DNA of 64,000 nt from Arthrobacter sp. GMC3. GTDB taxonomy: Bacteria > Actinomycetota > Actinomycetes > Actinomycetales > Micrococcaceae. The notes beneath the pieces were generated by a model, which saw only the letters and a list, made by a program, of their open reading frames with translations, was not told the DNA's origin and ran no database searches. A program made the position numbers and the translations under genes. Where the stretch lies: the NCBI RefSeq assembly GCF_002929305.1, contig NZ_PJIO01000018.1, forward strand, positions 1 through 64,000, written 5' to 3'. Below are positions 7,632 to 16,740 of this stretch, one piece after another. Numbering within the stretch: position 1 is the stretch's first letter; each line of letters opens with the position of its first letter.

Positions 7632-9326
7632 TTAGAGCCCCAAATCAGCCTCAAACGCGCCATCTTCTAGGCGGGCCTTCAAGGTCTGCACGAAGCGGCC
7701 GGCGTCCGCGCCGTCCACCAGGCGGTGGTCGTACGTCAGGCACAGGTACATCATGTGGCGGATGGCGATGGTGTCGTCACCGTCAGCATCAGCAACAACC
7801 ACTGCGCGCTTGACGATCGCGCCGGTGCCCAGGATGGCAACGTTGGGCTGGTTGATGATGGGGGTGTCGAACAGGGCGCCAACGGAGCCGATGTTCGTGA
7901 TGGAGAACGTGCCGCCGGAGAGCTCGTCCGGACCGATCTTGCCGCTGCGGGTGCGTGAGGCAACATCGGCAATCTTGCCGGCCAGGCCGGCAAGGTTCAG
8001 ATCGCCGGCGTTGGAGATGACAGGAACCAGCAGGCCCTTGTCCGTGTCCACTGCAATGGCGAGATGCTCGGCGTTGTGGTAGGTGATTTCCTGAGTTTCC
8101 TCGTTGTATTCACCGTTGACCTTGGGGTGCTGCTTGAGCGCCTCGGTCACCGCCTTGGCAATGAACGGCAGGAACGTCAACTTGGTACCGTTGACGGCCT
8201 GGAACGGTCCCTTGGCCTGGTTGCGCAGCTTGACGATGCGCGTCATGTCGATCTCGTGCACCTGGGTGAGCTGCGTGGAAGTTTCCAGCGACTCGCGCAT
8301 GCGACGGGCAATGACCTGGCGGATCCGGGGAGCCTTGACCGTGGTGCCGCGCAATGAAGACGGTACGACGGCGGGGGCAGACTTTGCTGCCGGCGCTGCG
8401 GCGGCTGCCGGGGCAGCAGCTGCCTTGGCAGCATCAGCGGCGGCGACGACGTCCTGCTTGCGGATACGACCGCCAACGCCGGAACCGGTCACGGTGGTGA
8501 TGTCAACACCGTGCTGGTTGGCGAGCTTGCGCACCAACGGGGTCACGTAGCTGGACTCTGCACCAGCGGCGGGAGCGGCGACGGGTGCAGCTGCTGCGGG
8601 AGCTGCTACAGGCGCCGGAGCGGCCGGGGCGGCAACAGGTGCGGCGGGCGCAGCAACCGGGGCGGGAGCTGCAACCGGAGCAGCAGGAGCAGCAACGGGA
8701 GCGGCCGGAGCGGCAACCGGAGCAGCGGCGCCGGAGCCGATCAGGGCCAAGATGCCACCCACTTCAGCGGTCTCGTCCTCGGGTACGCGGATTTCCAGCA
8801 AGGTGCCAGCCACGGGGGAGGGGATCTCGGTGTCAACCTTGTCGGTGGAGACCTCCAGCAGGGGCTCGTCAATCTCGACGGTCTCGCCAACGGCCTTCAA
8901 CCAACGCGTAACGGTGCCTTCGGTGACGCTCTCGCCCAGGGCGGGGAGCTTAACTTCGAAGGTGTCGCCGGCCGGGGCGGCCGCGGCGGGAGCCTGGACA
9001 GGCTCGGCAACCGGGGCGGCTTCGACAACCGGAGCTGCTGCAACGACGGGAGCGGCTTCTGCAACCGGTGCGGCTTCAGCGGCGCCGTCGCCGGAACCGA
9101 TGATGGCCAGCGTTGCGCCGACCTCGGCGGTCTCGTCTTCGGGAACCAAAATCTGTTCCAGGATGCCGGCAAACGGCGACGGGATTTCGGTGTCAACCTT
9201 GTCGGTGGAAACCTCCAGCAGGGGCTCGTCCACTTCTACGCGGTCGCCGATAGCCTTCAGCCATCGCGTGACGGTTCCTTCGGTGACGCTTTCACCCAAT
9301 GCGGGCAAGTTCACGGATTCAGACAT
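7632..9326 (-). CDS. sucB: dihydrolipoamide succinyltransferase, E2 of 2-oxoglutarate dehydrogenase
   Basis: E2 carries acyl groups on lipoyl arms and transfers them to CoA. The 564-residue protein has two near-identical lipoyl domains, with lipoylated lysines K43 and K163 (both in EVSTDKVDTE), an Ala/Pro-rich linker (about 205-260), a peripheral-subunit-binding domain (about 262-300, VTPLVRKLANQHGVD) and a catalytic domain ending in YDHRLVDGADAG (His534, Asp538). The gene lies 128 bases after lpdA, from which a terminator separates it, so the two may be co-ordinated but separately transcribed. In many actinobacteria this protein serves pyruvate dehydrogenase as E2 and 2-oxoglutarate dehydrogenase uses a fused E1-E2, so the acyl specificity is uncertain; the symbol follows common annotation. 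Confidence 0.9.
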   Translation of the reverse strand: MSESVNLPALGESVTEGTVTRWLKAIGDRVEVDEPLLEVSTDKVDTEIPSPFAGILEQILVPEDETAEVGATLAIIGSGDGAAEAAPVAEAAPVVAAAPVVEAAPVAEPVQAPAAAAPAGDTFEVKLPALGESVTEGTVTRWLKAVGETVEIDEPLLEVSTDKVDTEIPSPVAGTLLEIRVPEDETAEVGGILALIGSGAAAPVAAPAAPVAAPAAPVAAPAPVAAPAAPVAAPAAPAPVAAPAAAAPVAAPAAGAESSYVTPLVRKLANQHGVDITTVTGSGVGGRIRKQDVVAAADAAKAAAAPAAAAAPAAKSAPAVVPSSLRGTTVKAPRIRQVIARRMRESLETSTQLTQVHEIDMTRIVKLRNQAKGPFQAVNGTKLTFLPFIAKAVTEALKQHPKVNGEYNEETQEITYHNAEHLAIAVDTDKGLLVPVISNAGDLNLAGLAGKIADVASRTRSGKIGPDELSGGTFSITNIGSVGALFDTPIINQPNVAILGTGAIVKRAVVVADADGDDTIAIRHMMYLCLTYDHRLVDGADAGRFVQTLKARLEDGAFEADLGL

Positions 9327-9408
9327 TTCGTCCCCGTTCTCCTTTTTGTGCAGTGCATTTCAGTGCACCAGACATGAAATTCATGAGTAATGATGATGTG
9401 TATTTGAG

Positions 9409-9444
9409 CTTAGTGCACCCGGTGCGGGCACCGGGTGCACTAAG
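9409..9444 (-). terminator. terminator of lpdA
   Basis: A perfect 17-base-pair stem, arms 9409-9425 and 9428-9444, lies 11 bases past the lpdA stop on the minus strand. The centre is GC-rich with almost no loop. There is no T-tract. It separates lpdA from the E2 gene. Confidence 0.8.
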
Positions 9445-9454
9445 AAAAGTGTTA

Positions 9455-10837
9455 CTAGCCGTGGAGTGGGCGGCCGGCCAGTGCCATGGCCGCTTCCCCG
9501 AGGGCTTCATTCTGTGTGGGGTGTGCGTGGATCAGGCCGGCAACATCTTCCGGGTAGGCTTCCCAGTTCACGATGAGCTGTGCTTCACCGATCTGCTCGC
9601 CGACGCGGGTGCCGATCATGTGCACACCAACTACGGGGCCGTCCTTTTCACGGACGAACTTGATGATGCCGCCGGTGCCCAGGATGGCGCTCTTGCCGTT
9701 GCCGGCAAGGTTGTACTCCGTGGACTCAACGTTGGCGTCGCCGAACTTTTCCTTGGCCTGCTTCTCGTTCAAGCCAACCGAAGCGATCTCAGGGTCGCAG
9801 AAGGTGACCTTGGGAACGTTGATGTCCTCGACCACTACCGGGTTCAAGCCGGCGATTTCTTCGGCTACGAAGATGCCCTGCTGGAATCCGCGGTGGGCCA
9901 GCTGCACGCCCGGGACAATGTCGCCCACGGCGTAGATGTTGCCGACACCGGTGTGCAGGCGGTCGTTGGTGATGACGAATCCGCGGTCAATGGTGACGCC
10001 GGCTTCTTCAAAGCCGAGTCCGGCAGTGGAGGGGCCGCGGCCGACGGCGACGAGCATGAGGTCTGCCTCGAACGTCTTGCCATCAACCAAAGTGGCCTTG
10101 ACGCCGTCGGCGGTCTGCTCAACGCCCTGGAAGAAGGTTCCGGTGTTGAACTTGATGCCGCGCTTGCGGAAGGTTCGCTCAAGAACCTTGATGATGGCGG
10201 CGTCCTCGTTGGGGACCAGCGAAGCCATGCCTTCAATGATGGTGACATCGACGCCGAAGGACTTCCAGACGGAAGCGAATTCCACGCCAATGACGCCGCC
10301 GCCGAGAACGATCACGCTCTTGGGGACGTAGTCCATGGTCAGGGCCTGGTCGGAGGTGATGACCTTGCCGCCAATTTCCAGCCCGGGCAGGCTGCGGGAG
10401 TAAGAACCCGTGGCCAAGATGATGTTCTTGCCCGTGTAGTTGACACCGTTGACGGTGATGGTGTTCGCCGCGGTGAGCTTGCCTTCACCTTCAATAACGG
10501 TGATGCCCTTGCCCTTGATGAGTCCCTGCAGACCCTTGTACTTGCCGGCGATGATGCCGTCCTTGTACGCGTTGACCGCGACCATGTCGATGGACTTCAG
10601 CTCAACGTTGACACCAACCTTGGCGCCTTCGCGGGCGTGGTCGGCAACTTCTGCGGCGTGCAGAAGAGCCTTGGTGGGGATACAGCCGTTGTGCAGGCAG
10701 GTGCCGCCCAGCTTGTTCTTCTCCACCAGCCCAACGGTCTTACCCAACTGGATGGCACGCAATGCTGCGGCGTAACCGCCACTGCCACCACCGAGAATCA
10801 GGATGTCGAATTCTTGCCCAGCTGCCTGATCGGCCAC
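9455..10837 (-). CDS. lpdA: dihydrolipoyl dehydrogenase (E3)
   Basis: This flavoprotein reoxidises dihydrolipoamide and reduces NAD. The 460-residue length is typical. Visible are the FAD-binding GGGSGG (16-21), the redox disulfide in GGTCLHNGC (Cys47 and Cys52), a second dinucleotide-binding GGGVIGVEFAS near 180, and the C-terminal active-site HAHPTQNEALGEA of the dimer interface. The start is GTG at 10837 with GAGGGAG upstream. Its leader carries two stem-loops. It lies between pepA and the E2 gene, all on the minus strand, each with its own terminator. Confidence 0.96.
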   Translation of the reverse strand: MADQAAGQEFDILILGGGSGGYAAALRAIQLGKTVGLVEKNKLGGTCLHNGCIPTKALLHAAEVADHAREGAKVGVNVELKSIDMVAVNAYKDGIIAGKYKGLQGLIKGKGITVIEGEGKLTAANTITVNGVNYTGKNIILATGSYSRSLPGLEIGGKVITSDQALTMDYVPKSVIVLGGGVIGVEFASVWKSFGVDVTIIEGMASLVPNEDAAIIKVLERTFRKRGIKFNTGTFFQGVEQTADGVKATLVDGKTFEADLMLVAVGRGPSTAGLGFEEAGVTIDRGFVITNDRLHTGVGNIYAVGDIVPGVQLAHRGFQQGIFVAEEIAGLNPVVVEDINVPKVTFCDPEIASVGLNEKQAKEKFGDANVESTEYNLAGNGKSAILGTGGIIKFVREKDGPVVGVHMIGTRVGEQIGEAQLIVNWEAYPEDVAGLIHAHPTQNEALGEAAMALAGRPLHG

Positions 10838-10860
10838 TTAGACGCTCCCTCGCGTTTGGG

Positions 10861-10931
10861 TGGCGCACGTTCTCGTGCGCCATCTCATCAATTGTTGTGG
10901 CAGGACGCCCACTGGTTGAGCCAACGTCCTG
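10861..10931 (-). promoter_or_regulatory. two tandem stem-loops in the lpdA leader
   Basis: Arms 10861-10869 and 10874-10882 form a perfect nine-base-pair stem with a four-base loop. Arms 10901-10907 and 10925-10931 form a seven-base-pair stem, with a small TGG/CCA pairing inside. Both lie 24-95 bases upstream of the lpdA GTG and would be in its mRNA leader if transcription starts before 10931. Neither is followed by a T-tract, so they look like leader structure and not a terminator. Confidence 0.45.
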
Positions 10932-11030
10932 ACATGAAAAAAGACAAATACTTTCAGCATTCACCTTAGCGGTCGCTGCATCCATGCTCCACCTCCGACC
11001 TGTCACAGTAAAGGCGTTTGTGTTCATAGT

Positions 11031-11101
11031 CACTATGCCCTTGGTCACCGGCGCCTGCACCGACTGGGGGTCGAAGCGGGCGCCGGGCCAAGGGCATAGT
11101 G
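11031..11101 (-). terminator. terminator of the leucyl aminopeptidase gene
   Basis: A long inverted repeat: 11031-11044 pairs perfectly with 11088-11101, and 11048-11055 with 11079-11086, giving about 22 base pairs around a 23-base loop. It starts 22 bases after the pepA stop on the minus strand. Confidence 0.75.
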
Positions 11102-11122
11102 CAGAACTGGGTAGGGAATCTC

Positions 11123-12646
11123 CTACAGGCTGCGGGCCACCACATCTTCGATGTAAGTCACCAGGGTGCGCACGGCCATGCCAGTGCCCTGCTTGGGGGT
11201 GTAGCCGTAGGGGGCACTCTCGTTGAAGGCCGGTCCGGCGATGTCCAGGTGGGCCCACGGGATGGTTTCGCCATCCTTACCCTTACCGATGAACTCCTGC
11301 AAGAACACGGCGGCGGTCATCATGCCACCCATGCGTTCGCCAATGTTGGCCATATCGGCCACGGGCGAATCCAGGGAGGGGCGCAGTTCTTCCGGCAGCG
11401 GCATGGGCCAGACAAGTTCCCCGGCACGGTCCGCAGCAGCCTTCAAGGCCGCGCTGACGCCGTCGTCGCCCATGACACCGGCGGTGCGGTGACCCAGGGC
11501 CACCACCTGGGCTCCGGTCAAGGTGGCGACGTCAATGATGACGTCGGGGAATTCCTGCGAGGCGGCAACCAGGCCGTCAGCCATGACCAGACGGCCCTCG
11601 GCGTCGGTGTTCAGGACCTCAACGGTCTTACCGCCGAAGATCGTCAGTACATCCGAGGGGCGGATGGCCGTGCCCGAGGGCATATTTTCGGCAATGCACA
11701 GCCAACCCGTGACGTTAACGGGGAGTCCCAGCTCGGCAGCGGCGAGCACGGTGTTCAGGACGGCGGCAGCGCCGGCCATATCGCACTTCATGGTGACCAT
11801 GCCAGCGCCGGGCTTGATGGAAATTCCGCCCGAGTCAAAGGTGATGCCCTTGCCCACGAGGGCGAGATCGGCCACTGACTTATCGGACTTGTACTCCAGC
11901 TTGACCATGCGCGGCGGGCGAGAGGAGCCCTGACCGACGCCCATGATGCCGCCGTAGCCGTCCTTGAGCAGGCGCTTCTCGTCCATGATGGTGACCTTGA
12001 CCGGCAGGCCCTTGGCCAGTTCCTTGGCGGCGTCGGCAAACGTAGACGGGTACAGCACGCTCGGGGGTTCGTTGACCAGGGTGCGGGTTGCGTTAACAGC
12101 CTTCGCCACGACGGAGGCGCGCTCCAGGGCCGCGGCCAGTGTGGGGTCCTTGGCCAGGGAAGAATGGATGGTGACTTTCGCCACGGGATCCTTCTTGCCT
12201 GCCGTGCTCGAATGCAGGCTGGCGTACTGGTAGGCGCCCAGGGCGGCACCTTCGGCGATGGCAGAAACCTGGCCCACCGTCGTCGTCGGCAATGCCAAGA
12301 CAACGTGCTTGAGCCCGGAGAGCTGGCGGATCGCGGATCCGGCGGCGCGGCGCAGGGATTCCTGGGTGATTTCGGTGCCTGAGAGCTTGCCGACGCCGGC
12401 CAAGACCAAAACCTTGGCTCCGGTGTCGGGCAGCCCGGGGAGGCGGATGAGCTGATCTGCGGCACCGCTGACGCCCAGAGCCGAAAGGGAGGCTTCCAGG
12501 GATACGACGGCGCTGGCGGACAGCGGGGAATCGAGGATGACGGGTCCGTCGGCACCCTTGCCGACGCCGATGACAAGCGCGTCAGCGGTGACCTTTTTCA
12601 GGTCCGTGCTGATGACGTTGAAGGAAATGTTCTTGCTCGCACTCAC
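11123..12646 (-). CDS. pepA: leucyl aminopeptidase (M17 family)
   Basis: M17 aminopeptidases are hexameric two-metal cytoplasmic exopeptidases. The C-terminal half contains the metal-binding and catalytic segments: KGITFDSGGISIKP, KCDMAGAA and the signature NTDAEGRLVMADGL. With GTG 12646 as start the protein is 507 residues, close to the family norm of about 500. I prefer this GTG over an in-frame start 21 codons upstream because GAGGAC lies about ten bases before it. It is divergent from the PAC2 gene and ends at a strong terminator. Together with the tricorn-like peptidase nearby it could complete breakdown of peptides to amino acids, which is inference. Confidence 0.94.
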   Translation of the reverse strand: MSASKNISFNVISTDLKKVTADALVIGVGKGADGPVILDSPLSASAVVSLEASLSALGVSGAADQLIRLPGLPDTGAKVLVLAGVGKLSGTEITQESLRRAAGSAIRQLSGLKHVVLALPTTTVGQVSAIAEGAALGAYQYASLHSSTAGKKDPVAKVTIHSSLAKDPTLAAALERASVVAKAVNATRTLVNEPPSVLYPSTFADAAKELAKGLPVKVTIMDEKRLLKDGYGGIMGVGQGSSRPPRMVKLEYKSDKSVADLALVGKGITFDSGGISIKPGAGMVTMKCDMAGAAAVLNTVLAAAELGLPVNVTGWLCIAENMPSGTAIRPSDVLTIFGGKTVEVLNTDAEGRLVMADGLVAASQEFPDVIIDVATLTGAQVVALGHRTAGVMGDDGVSAALKAAADRAGELVWPMPLPEELRPSLDSPVADMANIGERMGGMMTAAVFLQEFIGKGKDGETIPWAHLDIAGPAFNESAPYGYTPKQGTGMAVRTLVTYIEDVVARSL

Positions 12647-12771
12647 TGTGGATGTGTCCTCACGATAGGTGGTGTTGTTTGTGTCACTCGCAATCGATCG
12701 TAGTCTCATACGTGGCGCCGTGCGTACCTAGCAGCCGTAGCGGACCATGCCTGAAGAGGTTGAGAAACAAA

Positions 12772-12818
12772 CTGTGCGTGCCCGGGATGATTCCGGGCAT
12801 CTGCGGTGTTGTGCACAG
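12772..12818 (+). promoter_or_regulatory. stem-loop structure in the PAC2 gene leader
   Basis: An outer six-base stem (12772-12777 with 12813-12818) encloses a nine-base stem (12779-12787 with 12791-12799, one G-T pair, three-base loop). It ends 25 bases before the PAC2 ATG. Whether it lies in the transcript is unknown. Confidence 0.35.
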
Positions 12819-12843
12819 CAGAGACGTAAGCTTGAGGAAGATT

Positions 12844-13821
12844 ATGAATAACATCGCGTACACCCCATTCCAAGAACCCGAATCCCTCTATGCACTCAAT
12901 GAGGTGTTGCTGGAGGCCGAGGACCTGCGTGGGCTGAACCTGCTGATGTCCTTCACGGGCTTCGCCGATGCTGGCCACGTGGTGTCACAGATTTCGGCGG
13001 AACTTACCGACACCCTGGCGGCCGAGCCGGTTGCGGTGTTCGACATTGACCAGCTCATTGACTACCGCTCCCGGCGGCCCCGGATGACCTTCACCGAAGA
13101 TCACCTCAGCGACTACAAGGCGCCTTCACTGGTGCTGTACCGCATGATTGACGCGTTGGGGAAGCCATTCCTGTACCTGGTGGGCAGCGAACCGGACCTC
13201 CAGTGGGAACGCTTCACCCTTGCCGTGTTGGGCTTAGTGGAACGCCTTGACGTGAATTTGACCGCGTGGGCTCACTCGGTCCCGATGCCGGTGCCGCACA
13301 CGCGCCCCATCGGTGCCACCGTCCATGGCAATCGGCCCGAGCTCATCGACGGAATTTCTGCCTGGAAAACCACGCTGGAAATTCCCTCGGCTATGGGTCA
13401 CCTGTTGGAGTACCGTTTGGCGGCCAAGGGGCGCAACGTGGTGGGCTATGCCATCCATGTGCCGCATTACCTGGCCGACGCCGAATACCCGCCAGCCGCC
13501 GTCGCCGGCCTGGAATACCTGGGTGCCGCAGCCGCCTTGATGCTTCCCAGCGAACGGCTGCGTGAGGCTGGCCGTACCGTGGAACGCCAAATCACCGAAC
13601 AGGTGGAAGGTTCCGCCGAGGTAGCAGCCGTAGTGGCGAATCTGGAAAAACAGTACGACGAGCATAGCGACGGAACCGCCCGCCGGTCCCTGCTGACAGG
13701 CGACGGGGATGAACTGCCCGACGCCGACGAGCTCGGTGCCGCCGTCGAAGCGTACCTGGCCAGCCGGGACTCCGGGCCCGCCGGGGGCCCTAGTGATGGT
13801 GCCGATCCGCACCAGGGGTAA
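12844..13821 (+). CDS. PAC2-family protein
   Basis: PAC2 proteins are related to eukaryotic proteasome assembly chaperones; in actinobacteria they are conserved but their role is unsettled. The 325-residue protein shows the family's nucleoside-phosphorylase-like core: MSFTGFADAGHVVSQ near 35-50, FDIDQLIDYRSRRP at about 65-78 and AHSVPMPVPHTRP at about 145-157. The last 70 residues are acidic and probably flexible. The ATG at 12844 has GAGGAAG eight bases upstream, which decides the start. It is divergent from pepA and 21 bases ahead of the MFS gene. Confidence 0.88.
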   Translation: MNNIAYTPFQEPESLYALNEVLLEAEDLRGLNLLMSFTGFADAGHVVSQISAELTDTLAAEPVAVFDIDQLIDYRSRRPRMTFTEDHLSDYKAPSLVLYRMIDALGKPFLYLVGSEPDLQWERFTLAVLGLVERLDVNLTAWAHSVPMPVPHTRPIGATVHGNRPELIDGISAWKTTLEIPSAMGHLLEYRLAAKGRNVVGYAIHVPHYLADAEYPPAAVAGLEYLGAAAALMLPSERLREAGRTVERQITEQVEGSAEVAAVVANLEKQYDEHSDGTARRSLLTGDGDELPDADELGAAVEAYLASRDSGPAGGPSDGADPHQG

Positions 13822-13842
13822 TGCGGGCATAGGGTAGAAGGC

Positions 13843-15213
13843 GTGGATAGTAAACGCGCATGGATCGTATGGGGCGTGGGCGTTTTCGCCTACCTGGTGG
13901 CTGTGACGCAACGCACCTCCTTTGGCATTGCCGGGTTGGAGGCCACCGAACGGTTCAGTGCAAGCGCGTCCGCACTGTCCGCGTTCACGGTCATCCAGCT
14001 TCTGGTTTATGCGGTGCTGCAAATTCCTGTGGGCGTGTTGGTGGACAGGTTTGGGCCACGCCTGATGATCGCCACGGGGGCGGCCTTGATGGCTATTGGC
14101 CAGATTCAGCTGGCCGCGGCAACGTCCGTCCCTGAAGGCGTTGTGGGGCGCGTTTTTGTGGGCGCCGGCGACGCCATGACTTTCATCTCTGTGCTGCGGC
14201 TGATTCCCGCCTGGTTCCCGTCCCGGCGCGTGCCCATGCTCACTCAACTCACGGGGCAGTTGGGGCAGTTCGGCCAGCTGATCTCCATTGCGCCCTTTGC
14301 CATAGTCCTGCACGGGTGGGGCTGGAGCCCTGCCTTCCTGGGCCTTGCCGCTCTTGGCCTGCTCTCCTGTGTCCTGGCTGCCGCGGTACTGCGGAACGGG
14401 CCGGAAACGTTCGACGGCGGAGGGGTGAAACATGGCCTGAAGGACACCGCGGCCGATTTGGCCAAGGCCTGGCTGCAACCAGGTACCCGCCTGGGCATGT
14501 GGAGCCATTTCTCCACCCAGTTCGCCGGCACCGTCTTCGTCTTGACGTGGGGTTACCCATTCCTAGTGTCCGGACAGGGGCTGGACCCGGCGTTGGCCAG
14601 CATCCTGCTGAGCCTGTTTGTGGTGGTGGGCCTGATCTGCGGGCCGCTACTGGGCGGCTGGGTGGGCCGCCATCCACTGCGGCGTTCCACCATGGTCCTT
14701 GCCGTCACCGCCGCCATCACCGGGGCGTGGCTTGCCGTGATCCTCTACCCTGGGGAGGCGCCGCTGTGGCTGCTGGTGCTTCTGATCCTGGTGCTGGCCC
14801 TCGGCGGCCCCGCTTCCATGATCGGCTTTGACTTTGCCAGGACGTTCAACCCCGCCCACCGGATTGGGACGGCCACCGGTATTGTCAACGTTGGCGGCTT
14901 CTTTGCGGCCCTGGTGACCATGTACGTGGTGGGCCTGATCCTTGACCTTCTTAACGGCAGCGGATTCTCCGGCGGTGATCTCTACTCCCTGGCCTCGTTC
15001 AAGGTGGCCCTCTCCTTCCAGTTTGTGGTCCTGGCTGTTGGCGGCGTCGCCGTAGTGATGGCACGCCGGGACGTGCGGCAACGCATGGCACTGATGGGTG
15101 AGGACGTCCCGCCCCTGCGCGTGGCCCTGGCCGACAACCGGCGCAGGCGCGAACAGTACAAAAATGAGATGCGCGCCGAGCGTCTGGCACGGAGGCGGGA
15201 CAAAGACTCTTAG
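13843..15213 (+). CDS. MFS transporter
   Basis: The 456-residue protein has about 12 hydrophobic segments and the MFS loop-2/3 motif as GVLVDRFGPRLM near 65-76, with a looser copy, GGWVGRHPLRRS, in the second half. The sequence resembles nitrate/nitrite- and sugar-phosphate-like MFS branches, but substrate cannot be deduced. The C-terminus is a cytoplasmic tail rich in Arg and Lys. It starts with GTG at 13843, 21 bases after the PAC2 stop, so the two are probably co-transcribed. Confidence 0.85.
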   Translation: MDSKRAWIVWGVGVFAYLVAVTQRTSFGIAGLEATERFSASASALSAFTVIQLLVYAVLQIPVGVLVDRFGPRLMIATGAALMAIGQIQLAAATSVPEGVVGRVFVGAGDAMTFISVLRLIPAWFPSRRVPMLTQLTGQLGQFGQLISIAPFAIVLHGWGWSPAFLGLAALGLLSCVLAAAVLRNGPETFDGGGVKHGLKDTAADLAKAWLQPGTRLGMWSHFSTQFAGTVFVLTWGYPFLVSGQGLDPALASILLSLFVVVGLICGPLLGGWVGRHPLRRSTMVLAVTAAITGAWLAVILYPGEAPLWLLVLLILVLALGGPASMIGFDFARTFNPAHRIGTATGIVNVGGFFAALVTMYVVGLILDLLNGSGFSGGDLYSLASFKVALSFQFVVLAVGGVAVVMARRDVRQRMALMGEDVPPLRVALADNRRRREQYKNEMRAERLARRRDKDS

Positions 15214-15239
15214 CGGCACAATAACGAAGCAGGCATGCG

Positions 15240-15248
15240 TTATCCACA
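15240..15248 (+). promoter_or_regulatory. perfect DnaA-box 9-mer upstream of the DUF4192 gene
   Basis: The bases read TTATCCACA, identical to the DnaA-box consensus. It lies 63 bases before the DUF4192 start. A second exact copy, inverted, is at 836-844, also upstream of a gene. Binding by DnaA is not shown. Confidence 0.35.
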
Positions 15249-15310
15249 GATGTGGGCGTTTGGCCCATTCTTCGGTGGCATTCTCCCCGGGCTGGGATGA
15301 GCCTTGGAGG

Positions 15311-16576
15311 ATGAGAAATCAACAGAAGCAAGAGAAGATTCGGGTCAGTAACGGTGAGGACCTGCTGGCATTCATCCCACAGACCATCGGGTACTGGCCG
15401 GAGAACTCCCTGGTGTGCATCGGCATGGCCGGCAAGGCGTTGCGGGCCACCATGCGCCTGGACTTGCCCCCGGCTGGAACCGCAGATTTTCAGCAGTTCG
15501 CCGCCCTTGCCGCCGGCCAGCTTGCCAGCGATGGGGAAGCTGACGGTTGCCTTATTGCCTTTTTTGGCGACAGTGATTGGGCGGGGCCGGCAGGCTTTCC
15601 CCATGACGAGCTGTACCACCGCCTCCGAGACGCCTTCAGGATCCAGGGCTTGCCTGTGCGGGACTCCTGGTACGTGGGCGCGAAGCATTGGCGCAGCATC
15701 GATTGCACCAACCCCTCATGCTGCCCCTGGCCTGGGCAAAGCAATGAAAAGATCGCTGCAAGCTTTGTCAACGCGGAGTTCGTCTACCGAGGACGCCGTG
15801 CGGAGGGGAATCCGCGTGACCGAATCCCCGCCATGACGGCGGTGCAGGATCCAGGCTTCGCCCTCAAAGTCACCCAGGCGATCGGCCCCTACCGTGACCA
15901 CTTGGCCACCATGGGCCTTGCGGAAAATCAGCTCGGAGTAACCCTCGGCGCCTGGGAACGGTCCCTGGCTCTATGGCCGCAACGCCCAGATCCGGCCATG
16001 GATGCATACCTTCTGGCCAGCCTGGGAAACACCTCTGTCAGGGATGCCGTCATGGTGTCACTTGCCACCAGCGCCAACGGTTCGCTGGCCGGGGTCCTGG
16101 GTGTCGGATACCTTCTCCCCGACGCACAAAAGTTGCTTGTGCCCGCCAATTGGTACGGGGCGAGTCAGAGTGTGGGCTACGACGTTGCGGTTCTCGACGA
16201 ATCGGATGACGCGATCGGCGCCGCGGCGGCCTCCTTCAGCGCGGTCCTTCTCGGCGGGACCTCCGGGAACGAGCCGGGCACCTTCGCGCCCGGCTGGGCC
16301 CGGCTGGACCTGGCCGAAGAACTCCTGCTCTTCCTGGCCCAATCTGTGCACGGCCCGGAGAAGGCGCCGGTCTTGTGCATCCTGGGTTGGATTCAATGGT
16401 GCCGGGGGAGAGGCACCTGGGCTGGCACGTATTTTCAGGCTGCGCAGCAATGCCTCCCGGGGTACACGCTGGCCTGCCTCCTGGACCAGCTTCTGGCCGC
16501 CGGGTACATTGCCCCCTGGGCGAAGAATCAAAGCAGTGCCTGGCCGGGGTACCGGTCCCTTGATGAGGCGGCCTGA
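15311..16576 (+). CDS. DUF4192 domain-containing protein
   Basis: A 421-residue soluble protein of the actinobacterial DUF4192 family. The typical N-terminus is present: SNGEDLLAFIPQTIGYWPENSLVCIGM (first part at about 13-30), followed by a short strand with LIAFFGD and a cysteine-containing STDCTNPSCCP-like loop (IDCTNPSCCPWPG). Function is unknown. I start at ATG 15311; GGAGG abuts this ATG too closely for ideal initiation, and an in-frame GTG at 15275 is an alternative. The gene stands between the MFS gene and sigA, with no terminator seen after either end. Confidence 0.8.
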   Translation: MRNQQKQEKIRVSNGEDLLAFIPQTIGYWPENSLVCIGMAGKALRATMRLDLPPAGTADFQQFAALAAGQLASDGEADGCLIAFFGDSDWAGPAGFPHDELYHRLRDAFRIQGLPVRDSWYVGAKHWRSIDCTNPSCCPWPGQSNEKIAASFVNAEFVYRGRRAEGNPRDRIPAMTAVQDPGFALKVTQAIGPYRDHLATMGLAENQLGVTLGAWERSLALWPQRPDPAMDAYLLASLGNTSVRDAVMVSLATSANGSLAGVLGVGYLLPDAQKLLVPANWYGASQSVGYDVAVLDESDDAIGAAAASFSAVLLGGTSGNEPGTFAPGWARLDLAEELLLFLAQSVHGPEKAPVLCILGWIQWCRGRGTWAGTYFQAAQQCLPGYTLACLLDQLLAAGYIAPWAKNQSSAWPGYRSLDEAA

Positions 16577-16707
16577 GCCAAGGGAACCCTGAGCAAGGCA
16601 GCGGCGGAAAACATGAGACAATTGGAGCTGCGACCCGGTGGGGTCCGTGTTTTACGCAGCACAATGTGCTTGCGGGGCAATAAGGGATAAATTTTGTGGG
16701 TCTCGGC

Positions 16708-16734
16708 GGGAACAACGCCGGGGTTCGGGGAGTT
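16708..16734 (+). promoter_or_regulatory. SigR/SigH-type promoter match upstream of sigA
   Basis: GGGAAC at 16708-16713 is followed, after exactly 18 bases, by GTT at 16732-16734. The consensus for the thiol-stress sigma factor SigR of Streptomyces (SigH of mycobacteria) is GGGAAT-N18/19-GTT. It lies 114 bases before the sigA start. Streptomyces hrdB is known to have a SigR-dependent promoter, which makes the match more credible. Use by this organism is inference. Confidence 0.5.
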
Positions 16735-16740
16735 AAACCA

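Noticed and set aside
8560..8740. Repetitive DNA within the E2 gene as a separate repeat element
   Set aside because: The repetition encodes the Ala/Pro linker and the duplicated lipoyl domain; it is protein-level repetition and not a mobile or satellite repeat.
9299..10969. Long plus-strand open frame antisense to the E2 and lpdA genes
   Set aside because: It mirrors two well-recognised proteins, and its translation is rich in Val/Asp/Gly repeats without family motifs; it is a GC-rich shadow.
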